DNA of 36,023 nt from JAJFVC01 sp039698075. Lineage in GTDB: Bacteria > Planctomycetota > Planctomycetia > Pirellulales > Thermoguttaceae. Of this stretch, positions 16,253-26,169 are shown in pieces (position 1 is the stretch's first letter; the number at the start of each line of letters is the position of its first letter). The stretch is taken from assembly GCA_039698075.1 (NCBI GenBank), contig JBDKTJ010000008.1, positions 1 to 36,023 on the forward strand, read 5' to 3'. The notes beneath the pieces are model-generated. The model made no database searches. It was not told the origin of the DNA and saw only the letters and a program-made list of their open reading frames with translations. Position numbers and translations under genes: made by a program.

Positions 16253-19200
16253 ATGGACGATCTGGCCGCAAGGCTAAAAAACATGACGCCCCTGCAGCGC
16301 GCCGTCTACGCGCTGAAGGAAACCCAAGCGCGTTTGGAGGCGTTGGAGCGTCGCCGCGCCGAACCGATCGCCGTGGTGGGCATGGCGTGCCGTTTCCCGG
16401 GCCAAGCCGACACGCCCGACGCCTATTGGCGGCTGCTTTGCCAGGGCGTCGACGCGGTGGGCGAAGTGCCGCCGGACCGCTGGAACGTCGACGAGTTTTA
16501 CGACCCCGACCCCGCCGCGCCCGGCAAAATGTGCACCCGCTGGGGCGGATTTCTCAAAAACATCGACCGGTTCGACAACCACTTTTTTGGCATCTCCGAC
16601 CGCGAAGCCTCAAGGATCGACCCGCAACAACGCATCCTGTTGGAGTTGACCTGGGAAGCGTTGGAAGACGCGGGCCTGCCCCCGGCCGGTTTGCGCGGGC
16701 AAAAAATCGGCGTCTTTGTGGGCATCGCGCAGAGCGAATACGGGTTGATGCTGTCGAGCGATCTGGACCTGACCGACGCCCATGTGGCGGCCGGCACGTC
16801 GCTCTGTTTGGCGGCCAACCGGCTTTCGTTCGTTTTCGGGTTGCACGGGCCGAGCCTTTCGCTCGACACGGCTTGCTCGTCGTCGCTGGTGGCGTTGCAT
16901 CTGGCGTGCCAAAGCATCCGCAGCGGCGATTGCGACGCGGCGTTGGTCGGCGGCGCCAACATGCTGCTGTCGCCCATCGGAACCATCAACTTGACGAAGG
17001 CGGGCTTCTGCGCCACCGACGGCTGCGTGCACGCCTTCGACGCTGCGGCGACCGGCTACGTGCGGAGCGAAGGCGTCGGCGTGGTGGTGCTCAAGCCGCT
17101 CTCGGTTGCCCTGAAAAACAACGATCCGATCCACGCGGTGATTCTCGGCAGCGCGGTCAATCAAAACGGATCGAGCAACGGATTGACCGCCCCCAATCGT
17201 TTGGCCCAAGAACAAGTGCTGCGCGACGCCTACGCGCAGGCCCGCGTGTCGCCGGGCGCGGTGCAATACGTCGAAACGCAAGGGACCGGCACCCGACTGG
17301 GCGACGCGATCGAAGCCACCGCGCTGGGCAACGTGTTGCGCGACGGCCGGCCCACCGGGTCGACGTGTGCGATCGGCTCGGTCAAAACCAACTTGGGTCA
17401 TTTGGAAGCGGCCTCGGGCATGGCCAGTCTGATCAAGGCGGTGCTGATGCTTGAGCGCGGTCAAATGCCGCCGAGCCTGCACTTTGAAACGCCGAATCCT
17501 GAAATCCCGTTCGATCGGTTGCCGTTGCGCGTGCAAAGCCAACGGACGCCGTGGCCCGACGTGCCCGGTCCGCGATTGGCCGGCGTCAGCGCGTTCGGGT
17601 TCGGCGGCAGCAATTCGCATGTGGTGTTGGAGGGCCCGCCGACGGCCGCGTCTGAGCCTGCCGCCGCGTCGCTCGACCTGCTGCCGCTGTCGGCGCGGAC
17701 CGATGCGGCGCTGCGTGACCTGGCACGCAGTTACGTTGATTTTCTGAAAAACGATCCGTCGGCGTGGGCCGATGTTTGCTACACCGCCGCCGCGCGACGC
17801 GATCATCACGATTGTCGGCTGTCGATCGTGGCCGACTCGCCGCAACAGGCCGCGAAACGGTTGGAACAATATCTGGACGGCCAAAAACCCGCCGGCGTTT
17901 TGGAGGGTCGAAAGCCTTACGGTCGGTCGCTGAAGACGGCGATGCTTTTTGACGACCGGCCCGAGCCGTGGCAATCGGCGGCTGGACGCTTGCCGGAAAC
18001 GCTGCCCGGTTTTGTCGACGCGGCCGCGGAAATCGACGCCGCCGTGCAGCGCATCATGGGCCGTCCGTTGGTCGAACTGTTGAAGGATCCGTCGAGTTGG
18101 ACCGTCGGCTCGGTCGCGTTGGTGGCCGCGCAACTGGCCGTCGTGGCATGGTGGCGCGCCGTCGGTGTCGGGCCCGACGTGGTTGTCGGTCGCGGCGTCG
18201 GCGAACTGTCGGCCGCCGTGGTCGCCGGCGTTCTGACCCTTGACGAGGTTCTGCAATGGGCCGCTTCGGGCGTCGTGCCGCAAAGCCGCTCGGCCATGCT
18301 GCCGATGTTGTCGGCGGTCGACGGGCGCGCTCATCTCGGGCCCGATCTGGACGCCGCGCATTGGCAAGCCTGCCGGACCGGTCGCGCCGACGGCTGGGAC
18401 GCCGCGCTCAAGTCGCTCGACGATCGCAAGGTGGACGTGCGATTGGACATTCGTCCCCTCTCCCTTGGTGAGAGTGATGATTTGCATTCCACCCTGGCGT
18501 CGCTTTACGTGGCGGGGGCCGACTTGCATTGGTCGCGGTTGACGCCCACGAGCGCCCGATGCGTCCGCGTGCCGACGTACCCTTGGCAACGCCAGTCGTT
18601 GTGGGTCACAAGCGACAAATGGCTGGTCGGTTCGACAAAAGCCCCGGCGAAACAAGATTCCGCCGCCGCGCCGTCGACGATTCGCCATCGCCCGGACTTG
18701 ACCGCGCCCTACGTCGCGCCGCGAAACGAGTTGGAAAAAAAACTCGCCGAGCTTTGGGCCGGAGTGCTCGAATTGGACCGGGTCGGCGTCCACGACCATT
18801 TCTTCGAGTTGGGCGGCCATTCGCTTTTGGCCGCGCAGGCCGCCTCGCGCATGATGGCGCAGTTCGAGGTCGAGTTGCCGTTGCGCGAGATGTTCGAGTC
18901 GCCCACCGTGGCGGGCTTGGCCGCGCTGATTGAAGCCGCGCAACGCGACGGCGGCGCGAAATTGCAAAACGCCATCGTTCCGATCCCGCGCGACGCCGAA
19001 TTGCCGTTGTCGTTCAACCAAGAGGCCCTGTGGTTCCTCGATCGCCTGGAGTCCGAACGCCCGACGTACATGCTCCACTTGGCGCTGAACGTTCGCGGAC
19101 CGGTTCGGCTGGACGTGCTCGAACGGGCGCTCAACGAAATCGCCCGGCGGCATGAAGTCCTACGCACGACGTTTCCCGAACAAGGCGGACGCCCGGTGCA

Positions 19201-22200
19201 GCGGATCGCGCCGGCCGCGTCGCAATCGTTGCGGATGGTCGATCTGAGCGACGTGCCGGCCGATCGGCGCGAGACCCGATTGCGACGCGAGATCGCGGCC
19301 GAAATGAACAAGCCGATCGACCTGCAAAACGGGCCGTTGATCCGCGTGACGCTGTACCGTCGCGGGCCGGACGATTATGTGTCGGTCGCCAGCACGCATC
19401 ACATCATTCACGACGGCTGGTCGATGGGCGTGCTGTTGTATGAACTGGGCTCGCTTTACATGGCGTATCTGGCGAACAAGCCGTCGCCGCTGCCGGAGTT
19501 GCCGATTCAGTACGTCGATTTCGCGGCGTGGCAACGCCGACGGTTGCAGGGCGAAACGCTGGAGCGGTTGCGCGAGTATTGGCGCAACCAGTTGACCGGC
19601 GCGCCGGCGTTGGAATTGCCGACCGATCGGCCGCGTCCGGCCATTCGCACGACGCGAGGGTCGAGCCGTCCGTGCCGATTGTCGCCCGAGACGAGCCGCG
19701 CGGTGTACGAGTTTTGCCAGCGCGAAGGCGTCACGCCGTTCATGACGCTTCTGGCCGCGTTCAGCGCGATGCTGGCCCGGCGCAGCGGGCAGAACGATTT
19801 CGCCGTGGGCGTGCCGGTGGCCAATCGCAATCGGCCGGAGACCGAGTCGCTGATCGGATATTTTGTCAACGTGCTGGCATTGCGCACCCGCTGGGACGGC
19901 GACCCCAGTTTCCGCGAGTTGGTCGGAGGGGTGCGTCAGACGTCGCTCGACGGTTTCGAACGGCAGGAGATGACGCTGGACCAAGTGGTCGACGCCGTGC
20001 GTCCGCCGAGAGATTTGAGCCGCAACCCGATTTTTCAGGTGATGTTCGCCTTGCAAAATCTCAAGTTGCCGGCCTCGCCCGAGTTGGGCATCCAGATCAG
20101 CCCGCTGGACGACAGTCCCGCGCCGCCGTCGGCCAATTTCGATTTGACGCTGGAATTGTTCGAGCGCGACGGCTGTTTCGATGGAGGGCTTGGGTTCAGC
20201 ACCGATCTGTTCGATCCTGCGACGATCGACCGCATGGTGGGCGAGTATCAAACGCTGGTCGCGGCGGCCATGACCAACCCCGACGAAAAACTGTCGTCGC
20301 TGCCGCTGCTCGATTCGTCGCAACGCCGGACGATGCTGACCCGGTGGAACGACACGGCGCGCCGCTACGACCGCACGCAGTTGATTCATCGCTTGTTTGA
20401 GCAACACGCTCGGCAAACGCCGGACGCCGTGGCGGTCGTCTCGGGCGATCGTCGTATGACGTATGCCGAGCTGAACGCCCGGGCGAACCGCGTGGCCCGT
20501 TTTCTGCAATCGCAAGGCGTCGGGCCGGAGTCGCGCGTGGCGATTTGTCTGGAACGTTCGCCGGAGCTGTTCGTGGCGGTGTTGGGCGTGATGAAAGCGG
20601 GCGGGGCCTATGTGCCGCTCGACGCGGCGCACACCCGCGATGCGCAGGAGCGGCTGCAATACGTGTTGGAAAACTCGCAGGCGTCGCTGATCGTGACCGA
20701 CGCGGCATGGAACACGACGCTGGGCGACCTTTCGGCGCGGCGCGTTTTGTTGGACGACATTCTCGCCTCGTCGAACGGCGCGGAGAGCACCGACGAAAAC
20801 GTCGACGGCGGCGCGACGGCCGACCATTTGGCCTACATTCTCTACACCTCGGGCTCGACCGGACGTCCGAAAGGCGTCATGGTCACGCAGGGCAATCTGC
20901 TCAATGCCTTCCACGGCTGGCGTGAAGCGTATCGCCTGGACGAGGTCCGCTCGCATTTGCAGATGGCCAGCTTCGGGTTCGACGTGTTCGCCGGCGACAT
21001 GGTCCGCGCGCTCGGGTCCGGCGGCAAGTTGGTGATTTGCCAAAAAGAAATCCTGCTCGACCCCGAACGGCTTTTGGAGCTAATCGAGCGCGAGCAAGTC
21101 GACGCGGCCGAGTTCGTGCCCGTCGTGTTGCGCAACCTGGTCCAATACTTGGAGGACGCCCATCGCCGGCTCGATCGGCTGCGGCTTGCCGTGGTGGGCT
21201 CCGACGCCTGGTACGTCGGCGATCATCGTCGGGCCCGGGCGGTTTTGGGACCCGCAACGCGGCTGATCAATTCCTACGGCCTGACCGAGACGACGATCGA
21301 CAGTTCGTATTTCGAGGGCGACGTGGACTTGCTGCCCGAGAGCGGCTCGACGCCCATCGGACGCCCGTTCGGCAACGTGCGGCTCTATGTGTTGGACGGG
21401 CGGATGACGCCGACGCCGATCGGAGTGCCAGGCCAGTTGTACATCGGCGGCGACGGGGTGTCGCGCGGTTACGTCGACGCGTCGCTCAATGCGGGCCGTT
21501 TCGTGCCCGACCCGTTTTCTGAAAAATCCGACATGCGGCTTTGCTGCACGGGCGATCGGGCGAGCCGCCGGGCGGATGGGCAGATCGACTTTTTGGGCCG
21601 CGCCGACAATCAGGTCAAAATTCGCGGATTCCGCGTCGAGCCGGCCGAGGTGGAAGAACTGTTGCGCGAGCATCCGTTGTTGGCCGGCGCGGCGGTGGTC
21701 GCCCGACAACGAACGGCCGGCGATGTGCATCTGGTCGCTTACGTGGTCGCACACGTCGAGCCTGGCCCGGACTCGGTCGAATTGCGGCGATTTTTGTCGC
21801 AGCGCGTGCCGGACTATATGATCCCGACCGCGTTCGTCCCGTTGACCGCGTTGCCCACCACGGCCAGCGGTAAGATCGACCGCCGATCGCTGCCCGAGCC
21901 CGATTGGAATCAAACCGCGACGGCCGCTCGGCCCGAGTACGTCGCGCCGAACACGCCGATCGAAGAGCAACTGGCCCGAATTTGGGGTGAACTGCTCAAC
22001 GTCGATCGCGTCGGCGTGGGCGACAACTTTTTTGATCTCGGCGGCAACTCGCTGCTGGCCATCCGACTGGTGTCGCGCGTGCGAGCGGCGTTTTCGGTCG
22101 AATTGCCTTTGACCACGCTGTTTCTATCGCCGCGATTGGGCGAGCTGGCCGGAGAGATTGCGTCGCTGCAATTGGCGGGTCCGGCGATCTCGGGTCCGCC

Positions 22201-24463
22201 GATCCCGCGTCGGACCACGGACGGTCCCGTGCCGTTGTCGTTCCATCAAGAGCGGTATTGGAATCTGTACGGACATATAAAAGACGACGACCCGTTGATG
22301 AACATCCACGCGGCGGTGTCGATCCGCGGTTCACTCGACGTCGACGCGGTGCGGCAATCGATCTGCGAGATTGTGCGGCGTCACGACGTGCTGCGCACCC
22401 GCATGGTGTTGGACGACGCGGGACAGCCGGTGCAAGAAGTCATTTCCGACTTCGAAATGGAGTTGCCGGTGGACGACCTGAGCGCTTTGCCGGCCGAGCA
22501 GCGCGACCAACAAGTGACGGAGTTGTCCCGCCGTCAGGGATCGCAGCATTTCGATCTGGGCCGGGGTCCGCTGTTCTGCGTTCGGTTGCTTCGGCTTGGC
22601 CCGACCGAACACGTCTTCCTGGCCACGATGCACCACATCATTGGCGACGGCTGGTCGGTGCAGGTGTTGTTCCATGAGATCGCCATGCTGTACGATGCGT
22701 TTTCCACCGGTTATCCTTCGCCGCTGCCGGAACTGTCTTTGCAGTACGCGGACTATGCCGTCTGGCAACGCGAATATCTTCGGAGCGAAGCCGCGGCGCC
22801 GCTGGTCGAGTTCTGGCGAAAACAAATGGCCGGCTGCGAACGGTTCTCGATGCCGACGGACCATCCGCTGCAACCGCTTCATGGGATTGAGAAATCCCAC
22901 ATGTTTCTCGTCTCGGCCGACTTGCGGAGTCGGCTGGAACGTTTGGCGCAGGCCGAAAACGCGACGATGTTCATGGTGACGATGGCGGTCTATCAGGCCG
23001 CGTTGCGACGTTTCGGCGATTGCGACGACATGCTCGTGATGATCAACACCGCCAACCGAAATCGTCGGGAGACGCAACCGTTGATCGGCACGTTCACCAA
23101 CCGGATGATGCTGCGTTGCGACGTGTCCGGCGATCCGACGTTCCGCGAGTTGGTGGCCCGAGTCCGACAGACGTCGCTCGAATCGTTGGCTCGGCAGGAA
23201 TTGCCCGTGGAGTTGATGACGCGGCTGTTTTGGCCCGATCGCCGGGTCGCCGACGTGCCGGGCTTGTACGCCTGTTTCGGCTACGATCAGCGCAGCCGCG
23301 CCGACTCGCTTAGCCGTCATCGAGGATTGGAGTTCCGCTACTTGCCCACCGACATCGGTCCGACGTCCGCGTATCACAACTTCTGGCTGGGATTGATGGA
23401 AACCGACAATGGGCTGGACGGCGAGTTGGAATACGACAGCGCGTTGTATGACGACGCCACGACGCAGCGGCTGCTTCGATATTTTCTGAATCTGCTGGAC
23501 GACGTCGTCGACGATCCGGGCCGGCCGCTGTCCGAGTTGCTGGCCCGATGCGATCGCCCTCGCGATGAGAAATCCGGCGACGCGACGCCGAGCGATGCGC
23601 CCACTTCGACGCCGCCGACGCCCGAGGACGTGCCGATGCTCGAGGAACTCGTGGCGTCGTTGATGGTCCCGTCGATGACGAAAGACCGGGACGACGTCGG
23701 ACGCTCGCTGGTTCCGTTGCGAGTCGGGGGCGATGCGTCGCCGTTGTTCTGCATCCACGGACTCGGCGGCCATGTGGCGGCGTTTTTGCCGTTGGCGCGA
23801 GGACTGTCGCCCGAACGAGCGGTTTACGGCTTGCAGGGCCAAGGACTCGACCCCGGCCAGACGCCGCACAACCGGATCGAGGCGATGGCCGAGTGCTACG
23901 TGGACGAAATTCGCGGCGTGCAGCCGCACGGCCCCTATTTGCTGAGCGGCTGGTCGTTGGGCGGACTGATCGCGTTGGAAACGGCGCATCGGCTGAAGGT
24001 CGCCGGCGAGGACGTGTCGCTTCTGGCGATGTTCGACACGCATCTGTCGATGGCCGACTACGAAAAACTGGACCTCGACGAGGCTTCGATCATCCGCTGG
24101 ATCGCCCCGTATTTGAACCTTTCGCTGCCGAAGTTGAAAGCGATGACGCTCGAACAACAATGGGAAGAGATTGCGCGACAGGCAAATCTTACCGAAGGTT
24201 TCGGCGTAACCGAGATTCGCCGTCTTGCGCAGGTTTGCAGGGCGCATCTCACGGCGGCGGCCAACTATCGCCCGCAACCGTACCTTGGACGCGTCGTGCT
24301 CTTTCAAGCCGAAGAGCCGCGCGGTAGGCTGGATCGACGCTGGAGGACGCTTTGTCCGAGTTTGCGGGTCGAGTCGACGCCGGGCAATCACTACAGCATG
24401 TTGCGCAAGCCGGACGTGACCTCGCTTGTGGAGCGGCTTGACGGAGTTTTGAAAGAACCCTAA
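16253..24463 (+). CDS. Hybrid PKS/NRPS: KS(0)-AT(remnant)-carrier-C-A-PCP-C-TE
   Basis: A 2736-residue megasynthase. Docking helix 1-38; KS about 40-465 with C208 and H383, but the first catalytic His is Q343 (ETQGTGT), as in non-elongating KS. An AT-like stretch (about 560-780) reads GRGVG at 646-650 where GHSxG is needed, and it lacks most of the second half. Carrier S857 (LGGHSLL). The first C domain has HHIIHDG at 1049-1055. The A domain (about 1370-1880) has YTSGSTGRPKG from 1531 and K1874; its hand-read ten-residue code, DVGEVGSIDK, is one change from the ornithine code DVGEIGSIDK. PCP S1933. The second C domain has HHIIGDG (2127-2133). The thioesterase has S2568 (GWSLGG), D2595 and H2713. 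One amino acid is therefore activated, and a C domain lies between the last PCP and TE. The product is likely an N-acyl amino acid or short lipopeptide. Confidence 0.92.
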   Translation: MDDLAARLKNMTPLQRAVYALKETQARLEALERRRAEPIAVVGMACRFPGQADTPDAYWRLLCQGVDAVGEVPPDRWNVDEFYDPDPAAPGKMCTRWGGFLKNIDRFDNHFFGISDREASRIDPQQRILLELTWEALEDAGLPPAGLRGQKIGVFVGIAQSEYGLMLSSDLDLTDAHVAAGTSLCLAANRLSFVFGLHGPSLSLDTACSSSLVALHLACQSIRSGDCDAALVGGANMLLSPIGTINLTKAGFCATDGCVHAFDAAATGYVRSEGVGVVVLKPLSVALKNNDPIHAVILGSAVNQNGSSNGLTAPNRLAQEQVLRDAYAQARVSPGAVQYVETQGTGTRLGDAIEATALGNVLRDGRPTGSTCAIGSVKTNLGHLEAASGMASLIKAVLMLERGQMPPSLHFETPNPEIPFDRLPLRVQSQRTPWPDVPGPRLAGVSAFGFGGSNSHVVLEGPPTAASEPAAASLDLLPLSARTDAALRDLARSYVDFLKNDPSAWADVCYTAAARRDHHDCRLSIVADSPQQAAKRLEQYLDGQKPAGVLEGRKPYGRSLKTAMLFDDRPEPWQSAAGRLPETLPGFVDAAAEIDAAVQRIMGRPLVELLKDPSSWTVGSVALVAAQLAVVAWWRAVGVGPDVVVGRGVGELSAAVVAGVLTLDEVLQWAASGVVPQSRSAMLPMLSAVDGRAHLGPDLDAAHWQACRTGRADGWDAALKSLDDRKVDVRLDIRPLSLGESDDLHSTLASLYVAGADLHWSRLTPTSARCVRVPTYPWQRQSLWVTSDKWLVGSTKAPAKQDSAAAPSTIRHRPDLTAPYVAPRNELEKKLAELWAGVLELDRVGVHDHFFELGGHSLLAAQAASRMMAQFEVELPLREMFESPTVAGLAALIEAAQRDGGAKLQNAIVPIPRDAELPLSFNQEALWFLDRLESERPTYMLHLALNVRGPVRLDVLERALNEIARRHEVLRTTFPEQGGRPVQRIAPAASQSLRMVDLSDVPADRRETRLRREIAAEMNKPIDLQNGPLIRVTLYRRGPDDYVSVASTHHIIHDGWSMGVLLYELGSLYMAYLANKPSPLPELPIQYVDFAAWQRRRLQGETLERLREYWRNQLTGAPALELPTDRPRPAIRTTRGSSRPCRLSPETSRAVYEFCQREGVTPFMTLLAAFSAMLARRSGQNDFAVGVPVANRNRPETESLIGYFVNVLALRTRWDGDPSFRELVGGVRQTSLDGFERQEMTLDQVVDAVRPPRDLSRNPIFQVMFALQNLKLPASPELGIQISPLDDSPAPPSANFDLTLELFERDGCFDGGLGFSTDLFDPATIDRMVGEYQTLVAAAMTNPDEKLSSLPLLDSSQRRTMLTRWNDTARRYDRTQLIHRLFEQHARQTPDAVAVVSGDRRMTYAELNARANRVARFLQSQGVGPESRVAICLERSPELFVAVLGVMKAGGAYVPLDAAHTRDAQERLQYVLENSQASLIVTDAAWNTTLGDLSARRVLLDDILASSNGAESTDENVDGGATADHLAYILYTSGSTGRPKGVMVTQGNLLNAFHGWREAYRLDEVRSHLQMASFGFDVFAGDMVRALGSGGKLVICQKEILLDPERLLELIEREQVDAAEFVPVVLRNLVQYLEDAHRRLDRLRLAVVGSDAWYVGDHRRARAVLGPATRLINSYGLTETTIDSSYFEGDVDLLPESGSTPIGRPFGNVRLYVLDGRMTPTPIGVPGQLYIGGDGVSRGYVDASLNAGRFVPDPFSEKSDMRLCCTGDRASRRADGQIDFLGRADNQVKIRGFRVEPAEVEELLREHPLLAGAAVVARQRTAGDVHLVAYVVAHVEPGPDSVELRRFLSQRVPDYMIPTAFVPLTALPTTASGKIDRRSLPEPDWNQTATAARPEYVAPNTPIEEQLARIWGELLNVDRVGVGDNFFDLGGNSLLAIRLVSRVRAAFSVELPLTTLFLSPRLGELAGEIASLQLAGPAISGPPIPRRTTDGPVPLSFHQERYWNLYGHIKDDDPLMNIHAAVSIRGSLDVDAVRQSICEIVRRHDVLRTRMVLDDAGQPVQEVISDFEMELPVDDLSALPAEQRDQQVTELSRRQGSQHFDLGRGPLFCVRLLRLGPTEHVFLATMHHIIGDGWSVQVLFHEIAMLYDAFSTGYPSPLPELSLQYADYAVWQREYLRSEAAAPLVEFWRKQMAGCERFSMPTDHPLQPLHGIEKSHMFLVSADLRSRLERLAQAENATMFMVTMAVYQAALRRFGDCDDMLVMINTANRNRRETQPLIGTFTNRMMLRCDVSGDPTFRELVARVRQTSLESLARQELPVELMTRLFWPDRRVADVPGLYACFGYDQRSRADSLSRHRGLEFRYLPTDIGPTSAYHNFWLGLMETDNGLDGELEYDSALYDDATTQRLLRYFLNLLDDVVDDPGRPLSELLARCDRPRDEKSGDATPSDAPTSTPPTPEDVPMLEELVASLMVPSMTKDRDDVGRSLVPLRVGGDASPLFCIHGLGGHVAAFLPLARGLSPERAVYGLQGQGLDPGQTPHNRIEAMAECYVDEIRGVQPHGPYLLSGWSLGGLIALETAHRLKVAGEDVSLLAMFDTHLSMADYEKLDLDEASIIRWIAPYLNLSLPKLKAMTLEQQWEEIARQANLTEGFGVTEIRRLAQVCRAHLTAAANYRPQPYLGRVVLFQAEEPRGRLDRRWRTLCPSLRVESTPGNHYSMLRKPDVTSLVERLDGVLKEP

Positions 24464-24498
24464 GCGGCGTTCCCGCTTCCCTTGCGCCCGAGATTTCG

Positions 24499-26151
24499 AT
24501 GCGATTGATTCTCTTTTTATTGCGAGCGTCGTGGCCGGTGGTGCTGCTGGCCGGAGCCGTCGGCGCGCTGAGCGGCGTGGCCAGCATGGGTCTGGTCGTG
24601 ATGATTCTGCGCTCGTTGCGCGACTCGGGCCAGTCGTCGTTGTGGCCGATGGCGCTGTTTGCCGCGTTGTGCCTCGTGGTGCTTTCGACGCAAATCATCT
24701 CGCACATGCTCCTGTCGAAACTGACGCTGGGTACGATCGCGCGGTTGCGGGTCGGGCTGTGCCGGCGCATCCTCGACTCGCCGCTGAAACACCTGGAAGA
24801 GATCGGCTCGCAAAAACTGCTCAACGTCCTGACCGGCGACGTCAACGTGGTGTCGCAGGCGATGAACGGCGTGCCGATGCTGGGCGTCAACTTCGTGATT
24901 CTGCTTTGCGGAGCGTCCTACTTGGGCTGGCTTTCGCCGAGTTTGCTGCTCGGGGCGTTTCTGTTCGGCGCCTTGGGCATCGGCAGCTATTGGTACTCCT
25001 CGCGCGGCGCCCAAAAATACGTCCGCCGAAGCCGCGACGCCCAGGACGTGCTGTTCGGCTTCGTTCGCGGCCTGATCGAGGGCATCAAAGAAATGAAAAT
25101 GCACCACGACCGACGCCGGGTCTTCGTCGAGAAGATCGTCGAGTCGGAGGCCGCGGTGCGCGATAGCAAATTCGTCGGCGACTGCCTGCACGACGCCGCG
25201 ATCAGTTGGGGACGGCTGACGTTCTTTCTCGCCGTCGGGCTGCTGCTGTTCCTTTGGCCCCGGCTGACCCACGTCGATTCCGAAACGATGACCGGCTACG
25301 CCTTCACGATCTTTTATCTGATGTCGCCGTTGGAGCAGATCATCGGGTGGCTGCCGTTTTTGGCCTGGGCCTCCGGCTCGGTCGGCCAGATCGAACGGCT
25401 CGGGCTGATGTTGAACGAAGAAGAGTCGGGCACCGAGCGGTTGACGCCCGTCCGCGATTGGCAACAGATCGATTTCCACGGCGTCACGCACACGTACCAT
25501 CGCGAGGGCCGGCCGGACGGGTTCGTGCTCGGGCCGATTGACCTGTCCGTGCGTCGCGGCGAGATGGTGTTTGTCATCGGCGGCAACGGCAGCGGCAAAA
25601 CCACGCTCGGCAAATTGATCGCCGGACTGTATTTGCCCGAAACCGGCGGCGTCTCGCTCGACGGACAGCCCGTGACCAACGAAACCCGCGAGGGCTACCG
25701 CCAGTTGTTCTCCGTGGTGTTCGACGACGCGATGGTGTTCGACAACCTTTGGGGCTTGGACGCCGATCCCAAAAACCTCGACCAGCGGGCCGGCGACTAC
25801 CTGCGTCAGTTGGAGCTGGACCACGTCGTGACGGTTCGCGACGGAGCGTTCTCGACGGTCAAGCTGTCGCGCGGCCAACGCAAACGGCTGGCCCTGGTCA
25901 CGGCCTATCTCGAGGACCGACCGATTTACCTGTTCGACGAATGGGCGGCCGACCAAGACCCCGCCTTTCGAAAAATATTCTATCTGCGGCTGCTTCCCGA
26001 GCTGAAACAGCGCGGCAAAACCGTGATCGCCATCACGCATGACGATCGCTATTTCGGCGCCGCCGACCGGATCGTCAAGCTCGAAGAAGGCAAAGTGGTC
26101 GACCTGTTTCGCCACGAGATGCCGCAAAACGCTGAGCAAAAAACGTTGTGA
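24499..26151 (+). CDS. Cyclic peptide/siderophore-type ABC exporter (SyrD/PvdE family)
   Basis: A 550-residue half-transporter with the membrane domain first (six hydrophobic segments in about residues 1-300) and the ATPase second. ATPase motifs: Walker A GGNGSGKTT (361-369), the family's divergent signature LSRGQRKRL, Walker B PIYLFDEWAADQDP, and the switch His in ITHDDRYF. The QLFSVVFDDAMVFD Q-loop region and FDEWAADQDP are typical of the cyclic-peptide transporter family (PvdE, SyrD), which moves non-ribosomal peptides or acylated precursors across the inner membrane. It starts 35 bp after the NRPS stop, with the same strand and codon usage. This supports a peptide that is exported to the periplasm, where maturation could continue. 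Confidence 0.9.
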   Translation: MRLILFLLRASWPVVLLAGAVGALSGVASMGLVVMILRSLRDSGQSSLWPMALFAALCLVVLSTQIISHMLLSKLTLGTIARLRVGLCRRILDSPLKHLEEIGSQKLLNVLTGDVNVVSQAMNGVPMLGVNFVILLCGASYLGWLSPSLLLGAFLFGALGIGSYWYSSRGAQKYVRRSRDAQDVLFGFVRGLIEGIKEMKMHHDRRRVFVEKIVESEAAVRDSKFVGDCLHDAAISWGRLTFFLAVGLLLFLWPRLTHVDSETMTGYAFTIFYLMSPLEQIIGWLPFLAWASGSVGQIERLGLMLNEEESGTERLTPVRDWQQIDFHGVTHTYHREGRPDGFVLGPIDLSVRRGEMVFVIGGNGSGKTTLGKLIAGLYLPETGGVSLDGQPVTNETREGYRQLFSVVFDDAMVFDNLWGLDADPKNLDQRAGDYLRQLELDHVVTVRDGAFSTVKLSRGQRKRLALVTAYLEDRPIYLFDEWAADQDPAFRKIFYLRLLPELKQRGKTVIAITHDDRYFGAADRIVKLEEGKVVDLFRHEMPQNAEQKTL

Positions 26152-26169
26152 GAACGGAGAAAATACGTC

